Source: Pacificibacter marinus
GTDB taxonomy: Bacteria > Pseudomonadota > Alphaproteobacteria > Rhodobacterales > Rhodobacteraceae
Reading direction: 5' to 3'
DNA length: 64,000 nt
Assembly (NCBI RefSeq): GCF_018860505.1
Contig: NZ_JAHKPU010000019.1
Location: 62,001 to 126,000, forward strand
Each line of letters starts with the position of its first letter. Within the stretch, counting starts at the first letter, position 1. The position numbers were made by a program, and so were the translations under genes. Positions 43,806-52,387 of the stretch are shown here, piece after piece. Under the pieces are notes generated by a model. That model made no database searches, was not told the DNA's origin, and saw nothing but the letters and a program-made list of their open reading frames with translations.

Positions 43806-44609
43806 ATGACCTCTCGAACCTTCGCTCAGCTGTGCTTGCTTCCGCTGGCAATTTTTACACTGACCTTTTTGGCCTTGCCATTGGCCCGCTTGATCCTTGC
43901 CTCGGGCGAAGGTGAATTTGGCTGGGGCATTTACCTGAAAATACTGCAAACCCCACGGTATTATGCGACCTTACTGCAAACAGTGATAATATCTGTAGCG
44001 GTCACAATCGCCGCGCTGGGTATTTCAACAACTGCTGGATTATTCCTTGTGCGCAACAGGTTTATGGGGCGTGGCGTGTTGCTGTCCATCCTCACCCTGC
44101 CCTTGGCGTTTCCTGGTGTGGTGGTCGGATTTATGATCATATTATTGGGCGGACGTCAGGGTTTGGTAAACCAGATTTTGCCCGGTCACTGGGTGTTTGC
44201 CTATTCCGCCTTTGGATTGTTTTTGGGCTATCTCTACTTTTCGATCCCTCGCGTTTTGCTGACCGTGATGGCCGCTGCAGAAAAGATTGATCCCGCATTG
44301 GAAGAAGCCGCGCTCACTTTAGGCGCCCCCTCGCACCGTGTGGTGCTGGATGTAATATTGCCCGCTTTAGCGCCTGCGATGATTGCCGCGGGGGCCATCG
44401 CCTTTGCCACCGCTATGGGCGCTTTTGGCACGGCGTTCACGTTGGCCACCAACATCGATGTCTTGCCGATGGTCATTTACACTGAATTCACCTTGTCGGC
44501 GAATATCGCCATGGCTGCGGCTTTGTCTGTGGTTTTGGGCGTCATCACTTGGGTGTTGCTGCTGATCGCACGCAGTTTTTCAGGCGCAACAATCGCGGCA
44601 GGAGGCTGA
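43806..44609 (+). CDS. ABC importer permease 1
   Basis: 267 residues with six hydrophobic helices. The EAA loop is EKIDPALEEAALTLGAPSHR (residues about 158-178) ahead of the last helices, as in permeases of the binding-protein-dependent type (FbpB/PotB group). Ends two bases before the next permease ATG. The four-helix gating region is ordinary. In contrast to the 23 kb operon, the two permease halves are here separate genes. Confidence 0.92.
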   Translation: MTSRTFAQLCLLPLAIFTLTFLALPLARLILASGEGEFGWGIYLKILQTPRYYATLLQTVIISVAVTIAALGISTTAGLFLVRNRFMGRGVLLSILTLPLAFPGVVVGFMIILLGGRQGLVNQILPGHWVFAYSAFGLFLGYLYFSIPRVLLTVMAAAEKIDPALEEAALTLGAPSHRVVLDVILPALAPAMIAAGAIAFATAMGAFGTAFTLATNIDVLPMVIYTEFTLSANIAMAAALSVVLGVITWVLLLIARSFSGATIAAGG

Positions 44610-44610
44610 T

Positions 44611-45402
44611 ATGTTCAAATCACCCGCAAAGCTATTCCAACTCGCCATCACCTTACTGGCTTGCGCATTTCTGTTGATCCCCACGTTACAATCCGCGCTG
44701 GCTGGCGTCACCGTGAACTACTTTAGAGGCGTGTCTTCTGGCCTGACATTCAAATGGATCATCGAGGTTTGGGCGCTTTATTCAGGCAGCATATTCTTGT
44801 CAATCGGGCTGGCGCTGGCCTGTCTTGTTTGCACCTTAATCATCGGCGTGCCTGCGGCCTATGCACTCGCACGCAATCCAGGCCGTCTGTCACGCATGCT
44901 TGAGGAATTCATCTCGCTTCCACTCGCCATTCCTGGCCTTGCACTGGCATTGGCGCTCTTGCAGCTTTACGGCGGCTGGCGTGAGTTCCGCATGAGTTGG
45001 ACGTTTATTTTGGTCGGGCACGTTCTGTATACGCTGCCATTCATGGTGCGCTCGGTCATGTCTGTACTGGCCGCGATTGACCTGAAGACCCTTGAAGAAG
45101 GCGCTGCCTCATTAGGGGCCCCATCGCATCGCAGGTTCTTGGACATCGTGGTGCCAAACGCCCTGCCCGGCATTCTGGCTGGGGCGCTGACTGTGGTGAC
45201 CCTATCCATTGGTGAATTTAATCTGACTTGGATGCTGCACACGCCGTTTTTGAAAACCCTGCCTGTCGGGCTGGCCGATAGCTATGCCTCTATGCGGCTA
45301 GAAATCGCATCCGCTTATACCCTGATCTTCTTTGCGATGATCGTTCCCCTTTTGCTGGCCATGCAATGGGCCACCGCCCGCGCCCAAAGGATCATGTCAT
45401 GA
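44611..45402 (+). CDS. ABC importer permease 2
   Basis: 263 residues with six helices. EAA-like loop DLKTLEEGAASLGAPSHRRF (residues about 152-172). The stop overlaps the ATPase ATG at 45399 by four bases. It forms a heterodimer with permease 1. Confidence 0.92.
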   Translation: MFKSPAKLFQLAITLLACAFLLIPTLQSALAGVTVNYFRGVSSGLTFKWIIEVWALYSGSIFLSIGLALACLVCTLIIGVPAAYALARNPGRLSRMLEEFISLPLAIPGLALALALLQLYGGWREFRMSWTFILVGHVLYTLPFMVRSVMSVLAAIDLKTLEEGAASLGAPSHRRFLDIVVPNALPGILAGALTVVTLSIGEFNLTWMLHTPFLKTLPVGLADSYASMRLEIASAYTLIFFAMIVPLLLAMQWATARAQRIMS

Positions 45403-46433
45403 CACTTTCGCTAACCAATACTGCCAAAACCTATGCCGACGGCACACGCGCATTAAGGTCCACCAATTTGGATGTTGCTCAAGGTGAGATCATCTCGCTG
45501 CTCGGCCCGTCGGGGTGCGGCAAATCCACCTTGCTGCGCATTATCGCGGGGCTTGAAACGCCTGATGAGGGCGCAAAGTTACTGTTTAATGGCGAAGACT
45601 TTACCCAGATTCCCGTAGAGAAACGCAAAGTCGGCATGGTGTTCCAATCCTACGCGCTGTTCCCAAATATGTCGGTGCGCGGCAACATAGGCTACGGACT
45701 TAAAATGCAAAAACTGTCCAAAACCGAAATCAACACACGCGTGGATGAGGTCATCGAGCTGTGCCGTCTTGAACCCTATGCGACACGCTCTATTACCGCC
45801 CTTTCAGGCGGCCAGCGCCAAAGGGTCGCCCTTGCCCGCGCCTTTGCCCCGCGCCCGCGGCTGTTGTTGCTCGATGAACCTCTTTCGGCTTTGGACGCAG
45901 CCCTGCGTGGACAATTGCGCGACGAACTCGCACAACTGTTGCGCAGCTTTGGGATAACGGCGATTTTTGTCACCCACGATCAAGACGAAGCTATGGCTAT
46001 CGCCGATCGCGTCGCTGTGATGTCTCACGGCGAAATCACCCAAATAGGCACGCCCGAAGCGCTTTATCGCGCGCCCAAGTCCGAATTTGTTGCGCGCTTC
46101 ATTGGGGCTGCAATGCCGCTGGGACGTCACATTCAGGCTGATACCATGTATTTTGAAACGAGCACCTTAAAGCTACCCGCTCCTGCGGCGGGCAAAACAG
46201 CCTTTGTACGCGCCGAAGATGTGCGGCTAGACGACAACAGCCCTCTGCGCGCCAAAGTCATGTCAGTGACCTTTTTGGGCACACATTACCGTATTGCCCT
46301 TGAGGGCTTGGCACCCGATCCAGTCTTTGCCTTGCACAGCGCACTCAGCGCGCCAAAGGTTGGCGACACCGTGGGCGTCGCCATCGATCCTGCCGCAATC
46401 CTCATGTTACCTGCCGAAAAGAAAGCCGCCTGA
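45399..46433 (+). CDS. ABC importer ATPase
   Basis: 344 residues from the ATG at 45399; a start at 45366 would run into the upstream permease and gives no family match. Walker A GPSGCGKST, Q-loop FQSYALFPNMSV, signature LSGGQRQRVALARAF, Walker B LLLLDEPLSALD, switch His VTHDQDEAMAIADRVAVM, then a TOBE-like C-terminal domain. Its stop shares bases with the start of the phosphoesterase gene (TGATG). Confidence 0.93.
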   Translation: MTLSLTNTAKTYADGTRALRSTNLDVAQGEIISLLGPSGCGKSTLLRIIAGLETPDEGAKLLFNGEDFTQIPVEKRKVGMVFQSYALFPNMSVRGNIGYGLKMQKLSKTEINTRVDEVIELCRLEPYATRSITALSGGQRQRVALARAFAPRPRLLLLDEPLSALDAALRGQLRDELAQLLRSFGITAIFVTHDQDEAMAIADRVAVMSHGEITQIGTPEALYRAPKSEFVARFIGAAMPLGRHIQADTMYFETSTLKLPAPAAGKTAFVRAEDVRLDDNSPLRAKVMSVTFLGTHYRIALEGLAPDPVFALHSALSAPKVGDTVGVAIDPAAILMLPAEKKAA

Positions 46434-47245
46434 TGCCTGCCTTTATTCAAATCACGGATACCCACATCGTTGAAAAAGGCCACTTAGTCTGTGGTGTATC
46501 GGATACAAATGCCGCACTACGCAAAGCTGTCAATTCTATCAACAACCGCCTGCCTGCGCTGGGACAGATAGACTGCGCGATTGTGACAGGCGATCTCACA
46601 GACAATGGCACCCCCGAAGAATACGCCCACTTCGCGGAAATCATGGCCGACCTGAAATTGCCCTGGATCGCCATCCCAGGAAACCACGACAACCGCAATG
46701 CGATGCGCAACGCCTTTGCAAGGCAACACTGGATGCCGTCTTTTGGCCCCATCCAATGGCTACAAGATTTTGGCCCCTTCGCAGTCTTGGGGCTTGATAC
46801 CTTGCTGGAGGGCGCACATCACGGAGAACTGTCGGCCCCTGCATTCACCTTCGTTGACGAACAGCTAATCAAACTTGCAGGAAAGCCCTTGGTTGTCGCC
46901 ACCCATCATCCATGGATGTACAGCGGAATACCGGAAATGGATGCCGATAATCTGCGCAATGGCGCTAGATTGATGGAACTTCTCGAGCACTATTCAGGCC
47001 CCATCCGTATGATATCAGGTCATGTGCATCGCGCGATCACAGGCCAGGTCGGTCGCGTTTTGTGCCAAATTTCCCCAAGCCCCTGTCATTCGGTGAATCG
47101 TGACCAACGCAAAGATGCCGTCCATTCACTCGCGTTAGAACCTGGAGCCGTCACATTTTTCACATGGCATGACGGGGCGCAATCCGGGCTTATTTCGGAT
47201 ATCCTCTCTCTCGAAAAAAGTGCTCCGCCTGTTCCGTTCGAATGA
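46433..47245 (+). CDS. metallophosphoesterase of the CpdA / phosphodiesterase family
   Basis: 270 residues. The calcineurin-like metal motifs are complete: ITDTHIVEKG (Asp, His), VTGDLTDNGTPEEY, IPGNHDNRNAM, THHPWMYSG and ISGHVHRAITG. The family includes cAMP phosphodiesterase CpdA and glycerophosphodiester phosphodiesterases. As the last gene of the importer operon it is more likely to cut an imported phosphodiester than a signal nucleotide, although that is inference. It has no signal peptide, so it acts in the cytoplasm after import. Confidence 0.85.
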   Translation: MPAFIQITDTHIVEKGHLVCGVSDTNAALRKAVNSINNRLPALGQIDCAIVTGDLTDNGTPEEYAHFAEIMADLKLPWIAIPGNHDNRNAMRNAFARQHWMPSFGPIQWLQDFGPFAVLGLDTLLEGAHHGELSAPAFTFVDEQLIKLAGKPLVVATHHPWMYSGIPEMDADNLRNGARLMELLEHYSGPIRMISGHVHRAITGQVGRVLCQISPSPCHSVNRDQRKDAVHSLALEPGAVTFFTWHDGAQSGLISDILSLEKSAPPVPFE

Positions 47246-47706
47246 ACGAACGGCTTCATGATGCGCCTCAACGGTAAGCTTCGAAATGAATGTCTCAATG
47301 AAACGCTGTATGGCACATTAGGTGACGCACGCGAAACGCTCGAAGACTGACTGGACGATTACAACTGGCGCAGACCACACTCAACACTGGGCAACCTGAC
47401 ACTGATGGAATTTTTGCAGAGGAATACAATGGACAAATTGGCGGCTTAACGCCAAAGATTTAACCTCAAGGACTCCGCGCTAAGCTGGAGAAGACTTGGG
47501 GCGCAGGTCAGTGCCAATCGTCATTAGATCATAGGCGGTTGAAATACGTTTCGGAACTTTAAAAATGATTGTTTGAGTTGCGCACTCCACTTTGATCCAT
47601 CGCAAGGTCCAAAATGCCAAAAATGTGTTGAATGACACGACGAACCTTACAGTGGGTATTGGAAACGACAAATGCCGCGACCTGAAAAGAGAAATGAAGC
47701 CCAACA
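47246..47706. other. gap with IS3 remnant ahead of the DevB gene
   Basis: 461 bases. The first 265 hold the transposase remnant and its right end; the last 195 hold no recognised gene and probably contain the promoter of the exporter operon. Confidence 0.6.
47249..47510 (+). pseudogene. IS3-family (IS407/IS51-like) transposase C-terminal remnant and right end
   Basis: Reads FMMRLNGKLRNECLNETLYG and then TLEDxLDDYNWRRPHSTLGN in one frame, where x is a TGA at 47348-47350 in place of the usual Trp, ending LAA-stop at 47447-47449. This is the familiar C-terminus of an IS3-family OrfB (NGKLRDECLNE, WRxxYNxxRPHSxLG, LTPxEF). The following bases to about 47510 (GACTTGGGGCGCAGGTCA) look like the element's right end, closing in CA. 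It is a different subgroup from the remnant at 41.2 kb. It starts four bases after the phosphoesterase stop. Confidence 0.85.
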
Positions 47707-48927
47707 ATGTCCAAAGATCAAAACACTGTTGCTGACCTACCTTTGGAAGACGCAGGTTTAATTAAAGCTGATCCTGCAAATGCAGAGAAAGGCGCTGGAA
47801 AGTCATGGCTACTCCTGATCCCTTTGCTGTTGGTCACTTTGTTCTCGGGTGCAGTCATCGGTATGTATTTCCAACCGCCTGGATTAAGGGTGTTTTTCAA
47901 TGCGACAGGATTGGAGCCGGGAGCGGGCACCGATACACCCATCGCGATTGCAATCTCGCAAGTCAAAACGCAAGAACAAATCGCAGTGGTCAGCGAAGGA
48001 GATGTGGTGGCCTTGGGCCGAATTGTCCCACGCGGAGATGTGATCAGCGTTGCAACACCTTCTGGCGCGGGCGACGCACGGATCGCAGAATTGCGGGTGT
48101 CTGTGGGTGATGATGTCGAACAGGGCGACATCCTTGCCGTTCTGGACAATTTGCCTCAACTTCAAAGTGCGGTGGCTTCAGCGCAGGCAGGTTTGCGTGT
48201 GCGCGACGCTAATTTGATCCAAACGCGTGCGTCCAACACCGCAAGCCGCGCCGAGGCACAAGCCTCGCTTGAACACGCGCAGGCAACGGCAGATGTAGCC
48301 CAATCGGAACTGGACCGTATCACCACTTTGTTCGAACGTGGCGTAAGCACCCGCGCGAATTTGGATCAAGCCGTTGCCGCTGCTACACAAGCCGCGCGCG
48401 ACGTAGAACGCGCACAAGCCACTTTATCGCGCTATTCGGCAGGGTCGGAAACTGTGCAGGCGGATATTGCAGTCGCTGAGGCCAATCTGGATGCCGCCCG
48501 TGCCACACTTGCGAGCGCCGAACAGGATTTGGACAGCGCCTATGTACGCGCCCCTGAGCGTGGCAAGGTTCTTGATGTAAATGTACGCGCAGGTGAGCGC
48601 GCCGGAACAACGGGGATCATTGATCTGGGCGATACATCGCAAATGACAGTCGAAGCCGAGGTTTACCAAACCATGATAGGGCGCGTCACCATCGGTGATC
48701 CTGTGACCGTTAGCGCGGATGCCCTAGAGCATGTTTTGACAGGAACCGTCACCGCCATCGGGTTGGAAATCGGGCGCCAGTCAATCACGTCTGACGATCC
48801 GGCTGCCAACACAGACGCCCGCGTGGTTGATGTGATTGTGACACTTGATGCGGCGTCTTCGCCCACTGCAGCTCCGTTCACCAATCTTGAAACTATCGTA
48901 CGGATCGACGCTGGCCGCACACCATGA
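47707..48927 (+). CDS. DevB-like membrane-fusion protein of an ABC exporter
   Basis: 406 residues. One N-terminal membrane helix (LLLIPLLLVTLFSGAVIGMY, residues about 37-57), a biotinyl-lipoyl-like segment (GDVVALGRIVPRGDVISV, ELRVSVGDDVEQGDILAVLD), a long coiled coil (residues about 155-275, rich in Ala, Gln and Glu: QASLEHAQATADVAQSELDR) and a barrel domain (YVRAPERGKVLDVNVRAGER). This is the DevB type of HlyD-family adaptor that links an ABC exporter with an outer-membrane channel such as TolC. It overlaps the permease gene by four bases. Confidence 0.88.
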   Translation: MSKDQNTVADLPLEDAGLIKADPANAEKGAGKSWLLLIPLLLVTLFSGAVIGMYFQPPGLRVFFNATGLEPGAGTDTPIAIAISQVKTQEQIAVVSEGDVVALGRIVPRGDVISVATPSGAGDARIAELRVSVGDDVEQGDILAVLDNLPQLQSAVASAQAGLRVRDANLIQTRASNTASRAEAQASLEHAQATADVAQSELDRITTLFERGVSTRANLDQAVAAATQAARDVERAQATLSRYSAGSETVQADIAVAEANLDAARATLASAEQDLDSAYVRAPERGKVLDVNVRAGERAGTTGIIDLGDTSQMTVEAEVYQTMIGRVTIGDPVTVSADALEHVLTGTVTAIGLEIGRQSITSDDPAANTDARVVDVIVTLDAASSPTAAPFTNLETIVRIDAGRTP

Positions 48928-50099
48928 GCCATCTGCTTGCAATATTATTTGGCCGCCTGCCGATTGGCTGGCTGCAACTGACGCACAGTCGCGGACGGTT
49001 TGTTGCGGCTGTCGCGGGGGTGGCATTTGCCAATCTTCTTGTGTTTATGCAGCTTGGGATTATGGGCGCATTAAACAACTCTACGGTGGCACCTTACGAC
49101 ATCCTTGACGCCGACATCATCCTATCGTCACAAGACGGCAACACACTGACGGATGGCGGGCATATCCCGCGCGCGCGTATGTTTCAGGCGCTTGGCGTTG
49201 CAGGCGTTTCTGATGCTTCTGCGCTGTTTATTGGAAATCTTCCATTCACACTTGAAGACGGGTCATCTGTGTCACTCCTTAGTTTTGGCATGGATGTGGC
49301 TAAACCACTTTTTGCCAGCCCTGCTATCGCGACGTCCCTCGAAAAACTGTCTCTAGAGAATACAGTGTTGCTGGACGAAGGCACACGCGGAATGCCAAAA
49401 GATGTTATTGCAGAATTGATGGACGGCGGGCAGTTTCGCTTTGAAACTGGAGGCAACACTCTCACCGCGATTGGCACAATGGATGTAGGCGGCGGCTTTC
49501 TGGCGGATGGGATGATGATTATGTCAGATCAAAGTTTTATGCGCGTGTTTCCAAGCCGTTCCAGTGGCGCGCCAAACCACATATTGATCCGCACCGCTGA
49601 CGGTGTTTCCAACGATGCTGTGGTCGCGCGTCTGATGAATACGTTACCAAGTGGCAATTTGCGCATTCAAACCATGTCTGGGTCCGCTGCCAATGATCTG
49701 GCCTATATGGCGACCGAAAGACCCACTGGAGTCATTTTTGGCTTCGGCGTCTTTATGGGCCTTCTTGTGGGGCTGGTCATTGTTTATCAGGTGCTATCCA
49801 CGGATGTCGCCGACCACTTGCGCGAATATGCAACCTTCAAGGCTATGGGGTACGGGCAATCCTTTTTTTTAGGTATCGTGTTTGAGGAAGCCATTATCCT
49901 CGCCTTATTCGGGTTTATTCCTGGGATCTTGGTCTCACTCGGATTATACGCAGGGCTGGTATCCTTCACCGGTTTGCCTGTTGAAATGAACGCTGGCCGC
50001 GCGCTTCTTGTGTTTCTTGGGACCCTCATGGCGTGCAGCTTATCTGGCGCCATTGCCACACGTAGGCTGGCCAATGCTGATCCGGCGGATTTGTTCTGA
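48924..50099 (+). CDS. DevC-like ABC exporter permease (FtsX fold)
   Basis: 391 residues with four membrane helices: one near the N-terminus (about 28-48) and three near the C-terminus (IFGFGVFMGLLVGLVIVYQV and two following), joined by a 210-residue periplasmic domain. VYQVLSTDVADHLREYATFK is the FtsX-type signature before the third helix. DevC in cyanobacteria exports heterocyst glycolipids; other relatives export peptides or lipids. The stop shares its last base with the ATPase start. Confidence 0.88.
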   Translation: MSHLLAILFGRLPIGWLQLTHSRGRFVAAVAGVAFANLLVFMQLGIMGALNNSTVAPYDILDADIILSSQDGNTLTDGGHIPRARMFQALGVAGVSDASALFIGNLPFTLEDGSSVSLLSFGMDVAKPLFASPAIATSLEKLSLENTVLLDEGTRGMPKDVIAELMDGGQFRFETGGNTLTAIGTMDVGGGFLADGMMIMSDQSFMRVFPSRSSGAPNHILIRTADGVSNDAVVARLMNTLPSGNLRIQTMSGSAANDLAYMATERPTGVIFGFGVFMGLLVGLVIVYQVLSTDVADHLREYATFKAMGYGQSFFLGIVFEEAIILALFGFIPGILVSLGLYAGLVSFTGLPVEMNAGRALLVFLGTLMACSLSGAIATRRLANADPADLF

Positions 50100-50788
50100 T
50101 GGGAAATGCATCTATCACAACGCGGGGGTTGAACCACTTTTTCGGAAAAGGCGACGCCCGCAAGCAAGCAATCTTTGACGTCAACCTTGAAATCGAACGG
50201 GACAGCCTGACCATCCTGATGGGGCCATCCGGATCAGGTAAAACGACACTGCTGACGCTGATCGGTTGTCTACGAGAGGTAAGTGATGGCAGCGTGAGCG
50301 TTCTTGGCCATGAATTGAACAATGCGGATGAGGCCTTGCTAGTTGGCTTGCGCCGCCGTCTTGGGTTTATCTTTCAGGCGCATAATTTGCATGAAAGCCT
50401 GACGTCCACTCAAAACGTACTGATGGGGCTTCAGGTACATGGTGGCGGCAACCAACAGAAACAACGCGCTGCCGCGCACCACATTCTTAACTTGCTCGGA
50501 CTTGCTGACCGACGCGACTATTTACCAGGTAATTTGTCCGGCGGACAAAAGCAAAGGGTGGCGGTGGCGCGTGCACTGGTATCGAATCCGGAGATTATTC
50601 TGGCCGATGAACCAACCGCTGCGCTGGACAAAGAGTCAGGTCATAAGGTTGTTCAGATGTTGAAATCACTTGGCAAGGCCCGTGGCACGACAACCGTAAT
50701 GGTCACCCATGACCCTCGTATTCTTGAGATGGCGGACAGGATCATCACATTGGAAGACGGGCATATCGTCTCTGACCAGCGACAATGA
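50099..50788 (+). CDS. DevA-like ABC exporter ATPase
   Basis: 229 residues of the LolD/MacB/DevA branch: Walker A GPSGSGKTT, Q-loop FQAHNLHESL, signature LSGGQKQRVAVARAL, Walker B IILADEPTAALD and switch His VTHDPRILEMADR. With the adaptor and permease it makes a full tripartite exporter once an outer-membrane channel is added; no channel gene is in the window. The substrate is unknown. Confidence 0.92.
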   Translation: MGNASITTRGLNHFFGKGDARKQAIFDVNLEIERDSLTILMGPSGSGKTTLLTLIGCLREVSDGSVSVLGHELNNADEALLVGLRRRLGFIFQAHNLHESLTSTQNVLMGLQVHGGGNQQKQRAAAHHILNLLGLADRRDYLPGNLSGGQKQRVAVARALVSNPEIILADEPTAALDKESGHKVVQMLKSLGKARGTTTVMVTHDPRILEMADRIITLEDGHIVSDQRQ

Positions 50789-50959
50789 CACCCCGTATTC
50801 TATGTGCTATTTGAGGCTAACGCGTTGCAATTAACCTCTTCAATCATTGTTCATGAACAGGATGTGGCGTAACAGTTGGCAACGATCCCTACGCAGCTTT
50901 CGACCTAACCAAAACGGTTACAATGGACGAGGTTAAGAGGGTCTATTGCAAGCCTTTGC

Positions 50960-52288
50960 TCACCCAAGGCTTCGCGTCCGAAGCGCATGCGCCTTAGCAC
51001 GAAAGTTCGCACGAACTTCTGCTTCATCAATGCCTATAACCACTCGGTTTTCCATAAGAACACGCCCCGCAACAATCGTATGCACCACATCATCTGCGCG
51101 ACTGGAATAGACCAGTGTCGCGACGGGGTCGTAGACGGGCATCGTGTGTGCCGTGTCCAGATTAACCACAATCACATCCGCCGCCATCCCCTGCGCCAAC
51201 TGACCCGTTTCAGGCCTATTCATCGCCTTTGCCCCTTCAGCCGTTGCCATTTCTAAAACTTGATGTGTCTGCAAGAACTCAGCGTCACCGGTTTTATCTT
51301 TGTGAATGATGCTGGCGAATTTCATTTCTTGGAACATATCGAGCGAATTGTGACTGGCCGGACCATCGGTCGCCAAGCCCACCGTTACGCCGTGATCTTG
51401 TACACATTTCAAATGCAGCGTGCCCGAAGACAGCTTGGCATTGCAGACAGGACAATGGGCGATCTTAGTGCCGGTTTCTGCCAAAATACGTGCGTCCTCA
51501 TCGTCCAGTTGGGTACAATGCGCCGCCGTCACATCGGATTTCAAAAAGCCTAAAGAATGTAACCAACGCACTGGCGACGTGCCGTAGGTCTCTTGGACAT
51601 AAGCGTTTTCTTGCGGTCCTTCGGCAAGATGCGTATGGATCGGAACCCCATGCGCATCGGCCACTTCGCGCACCAACTGATACATTTCAGCACCGCAGGA
51701 ATAGGTCGCATGAGGCGAAAGGCCAATCTGTAAAAGCCCGCCATTGCTATGATGATGTTGAGCCACAAGATCACCGTAGCCATGCAGCGTTTTCCACGAC
51801 CAATCGGTGATCGGTTTATAGATGCCACGATCCGCAAACCCATATCCCAAAGTCGCCCGCAGTGGGATCACTTTGAGCGCTTCAATCTGTGGCTCCACGG
51901 CATAGGCGTCGAAATGTTCGTTGAATGATGTGATGCCCGATTTCACCATTTCGACAAGACCATTCATGCTGGCCCAGTAAAGCGTATCTGGATCAAAATT
52001 TTGCTTCAACGTCCACATGGTGCTTAGCCACTCGAACAGGCGCACATCTTCCAACAGCCCACGCAGCAACATGTTGGACGCGATATGGGTGTGACTGTTG
52101 CAAAAGCCAGGCATGATCACACAATTGTTGGCGTCAATCACTTTGGTTGCGCCGGATATATCAATCGCATCTGCCGCGCCGACTTGGGCGATCTTGGTGC
52201 CCTTGATGGTCACCGTGCCGCGCTCGATGACGTCAGCGTCCCCCATCGGCATCACTGTGCCATTAATAATTGCAATATCGACGGTCAA
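50960..52288 (-). CDS. TrzA/AtzB-type amidohydrolase (deaminase or dechlorinase-like)
   Basis: 442 residues from a TTG start (AGGG upstream). The metal site of the subtype III amidohydrolases is complete: CNSHTHIASNM (HxH), HTHLAEGPQE, TAAHCTQLDDED and GLATDGPASHNSLDM. Relatives deaminate or dehalogenate N-heterocycles, for example S-adenosylhomocysteine, cytosine, guanine or triazines. It lies 99 bases after the aldehyde dehydrogenase gene, beyond a hairpin, as the ninth and last gene of the minus-strand catabolic run. It is one of two such enzymes in this operon (the other at 58282), which share only the family fold. Confidence 0.88.
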   Translation of the reverse strand: MTVDIAIINGTVMPMGDADVIERGTVTIKGTKIAQVGAADAIDISGATKVIDANNCVIMPGFCNSHTHIASNMLLRGLLEDVRLFEWLSTMWTLKQNFDPDTLYWASMNGLVEMVKSGITSFNEHFDAYAVEPQIEALKVIPLRATLGYGFADRGIYKPITDWSWKTLHGYGDLVAQHHHSNGGLLQIGLSPHATYSCGAEMYQLVREVADAHGVPIHTHLAEGPQENAYVQETYGTSPVRWLHSLGFLKSDVTAAHCTQLDDEDARILAETGTKIAHCPVCNAKLSSGTLHLKCVQDHGVTVGLATDGPASHNSLDMFQEMKFASIIHKDKTGDAEFLQTHQVLEMATAEGAKAMNRPETGQLAQGMAADVIVVNLDTAHTMPVYDPVATLVYSSRADDVVHTIVAGRVLMENRVVIGIDEAEVRANFRAKAHALRTRSLG

Positions 52289-52338
52289 TGTCTTAGCCCT
52301 TTCAGATTAATACGAAGCTTTTACGGTAAGAGCCCACC

Positions 52339-52386
52339 CCATTTTGGGCCCGACATTTCATAACGCATAGTCGCGCCCCAAAATGG
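52339..52386 (-). other. 10-bp inverted repeat between the aldehyde dehydrogenase and amidohydrolase genes
   Basis: CCATTTTGGG (52339-52348) and CCCAAAATGG (52377-52386) with a 28-base interior, directly after the aldehyde dehydrogenase stop. No T-run follows on the minus strand. It may be a processing or partial stop signal separating the last gene of the operon. Confidence 0.55.
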
Positions 52387-52387
52387 C

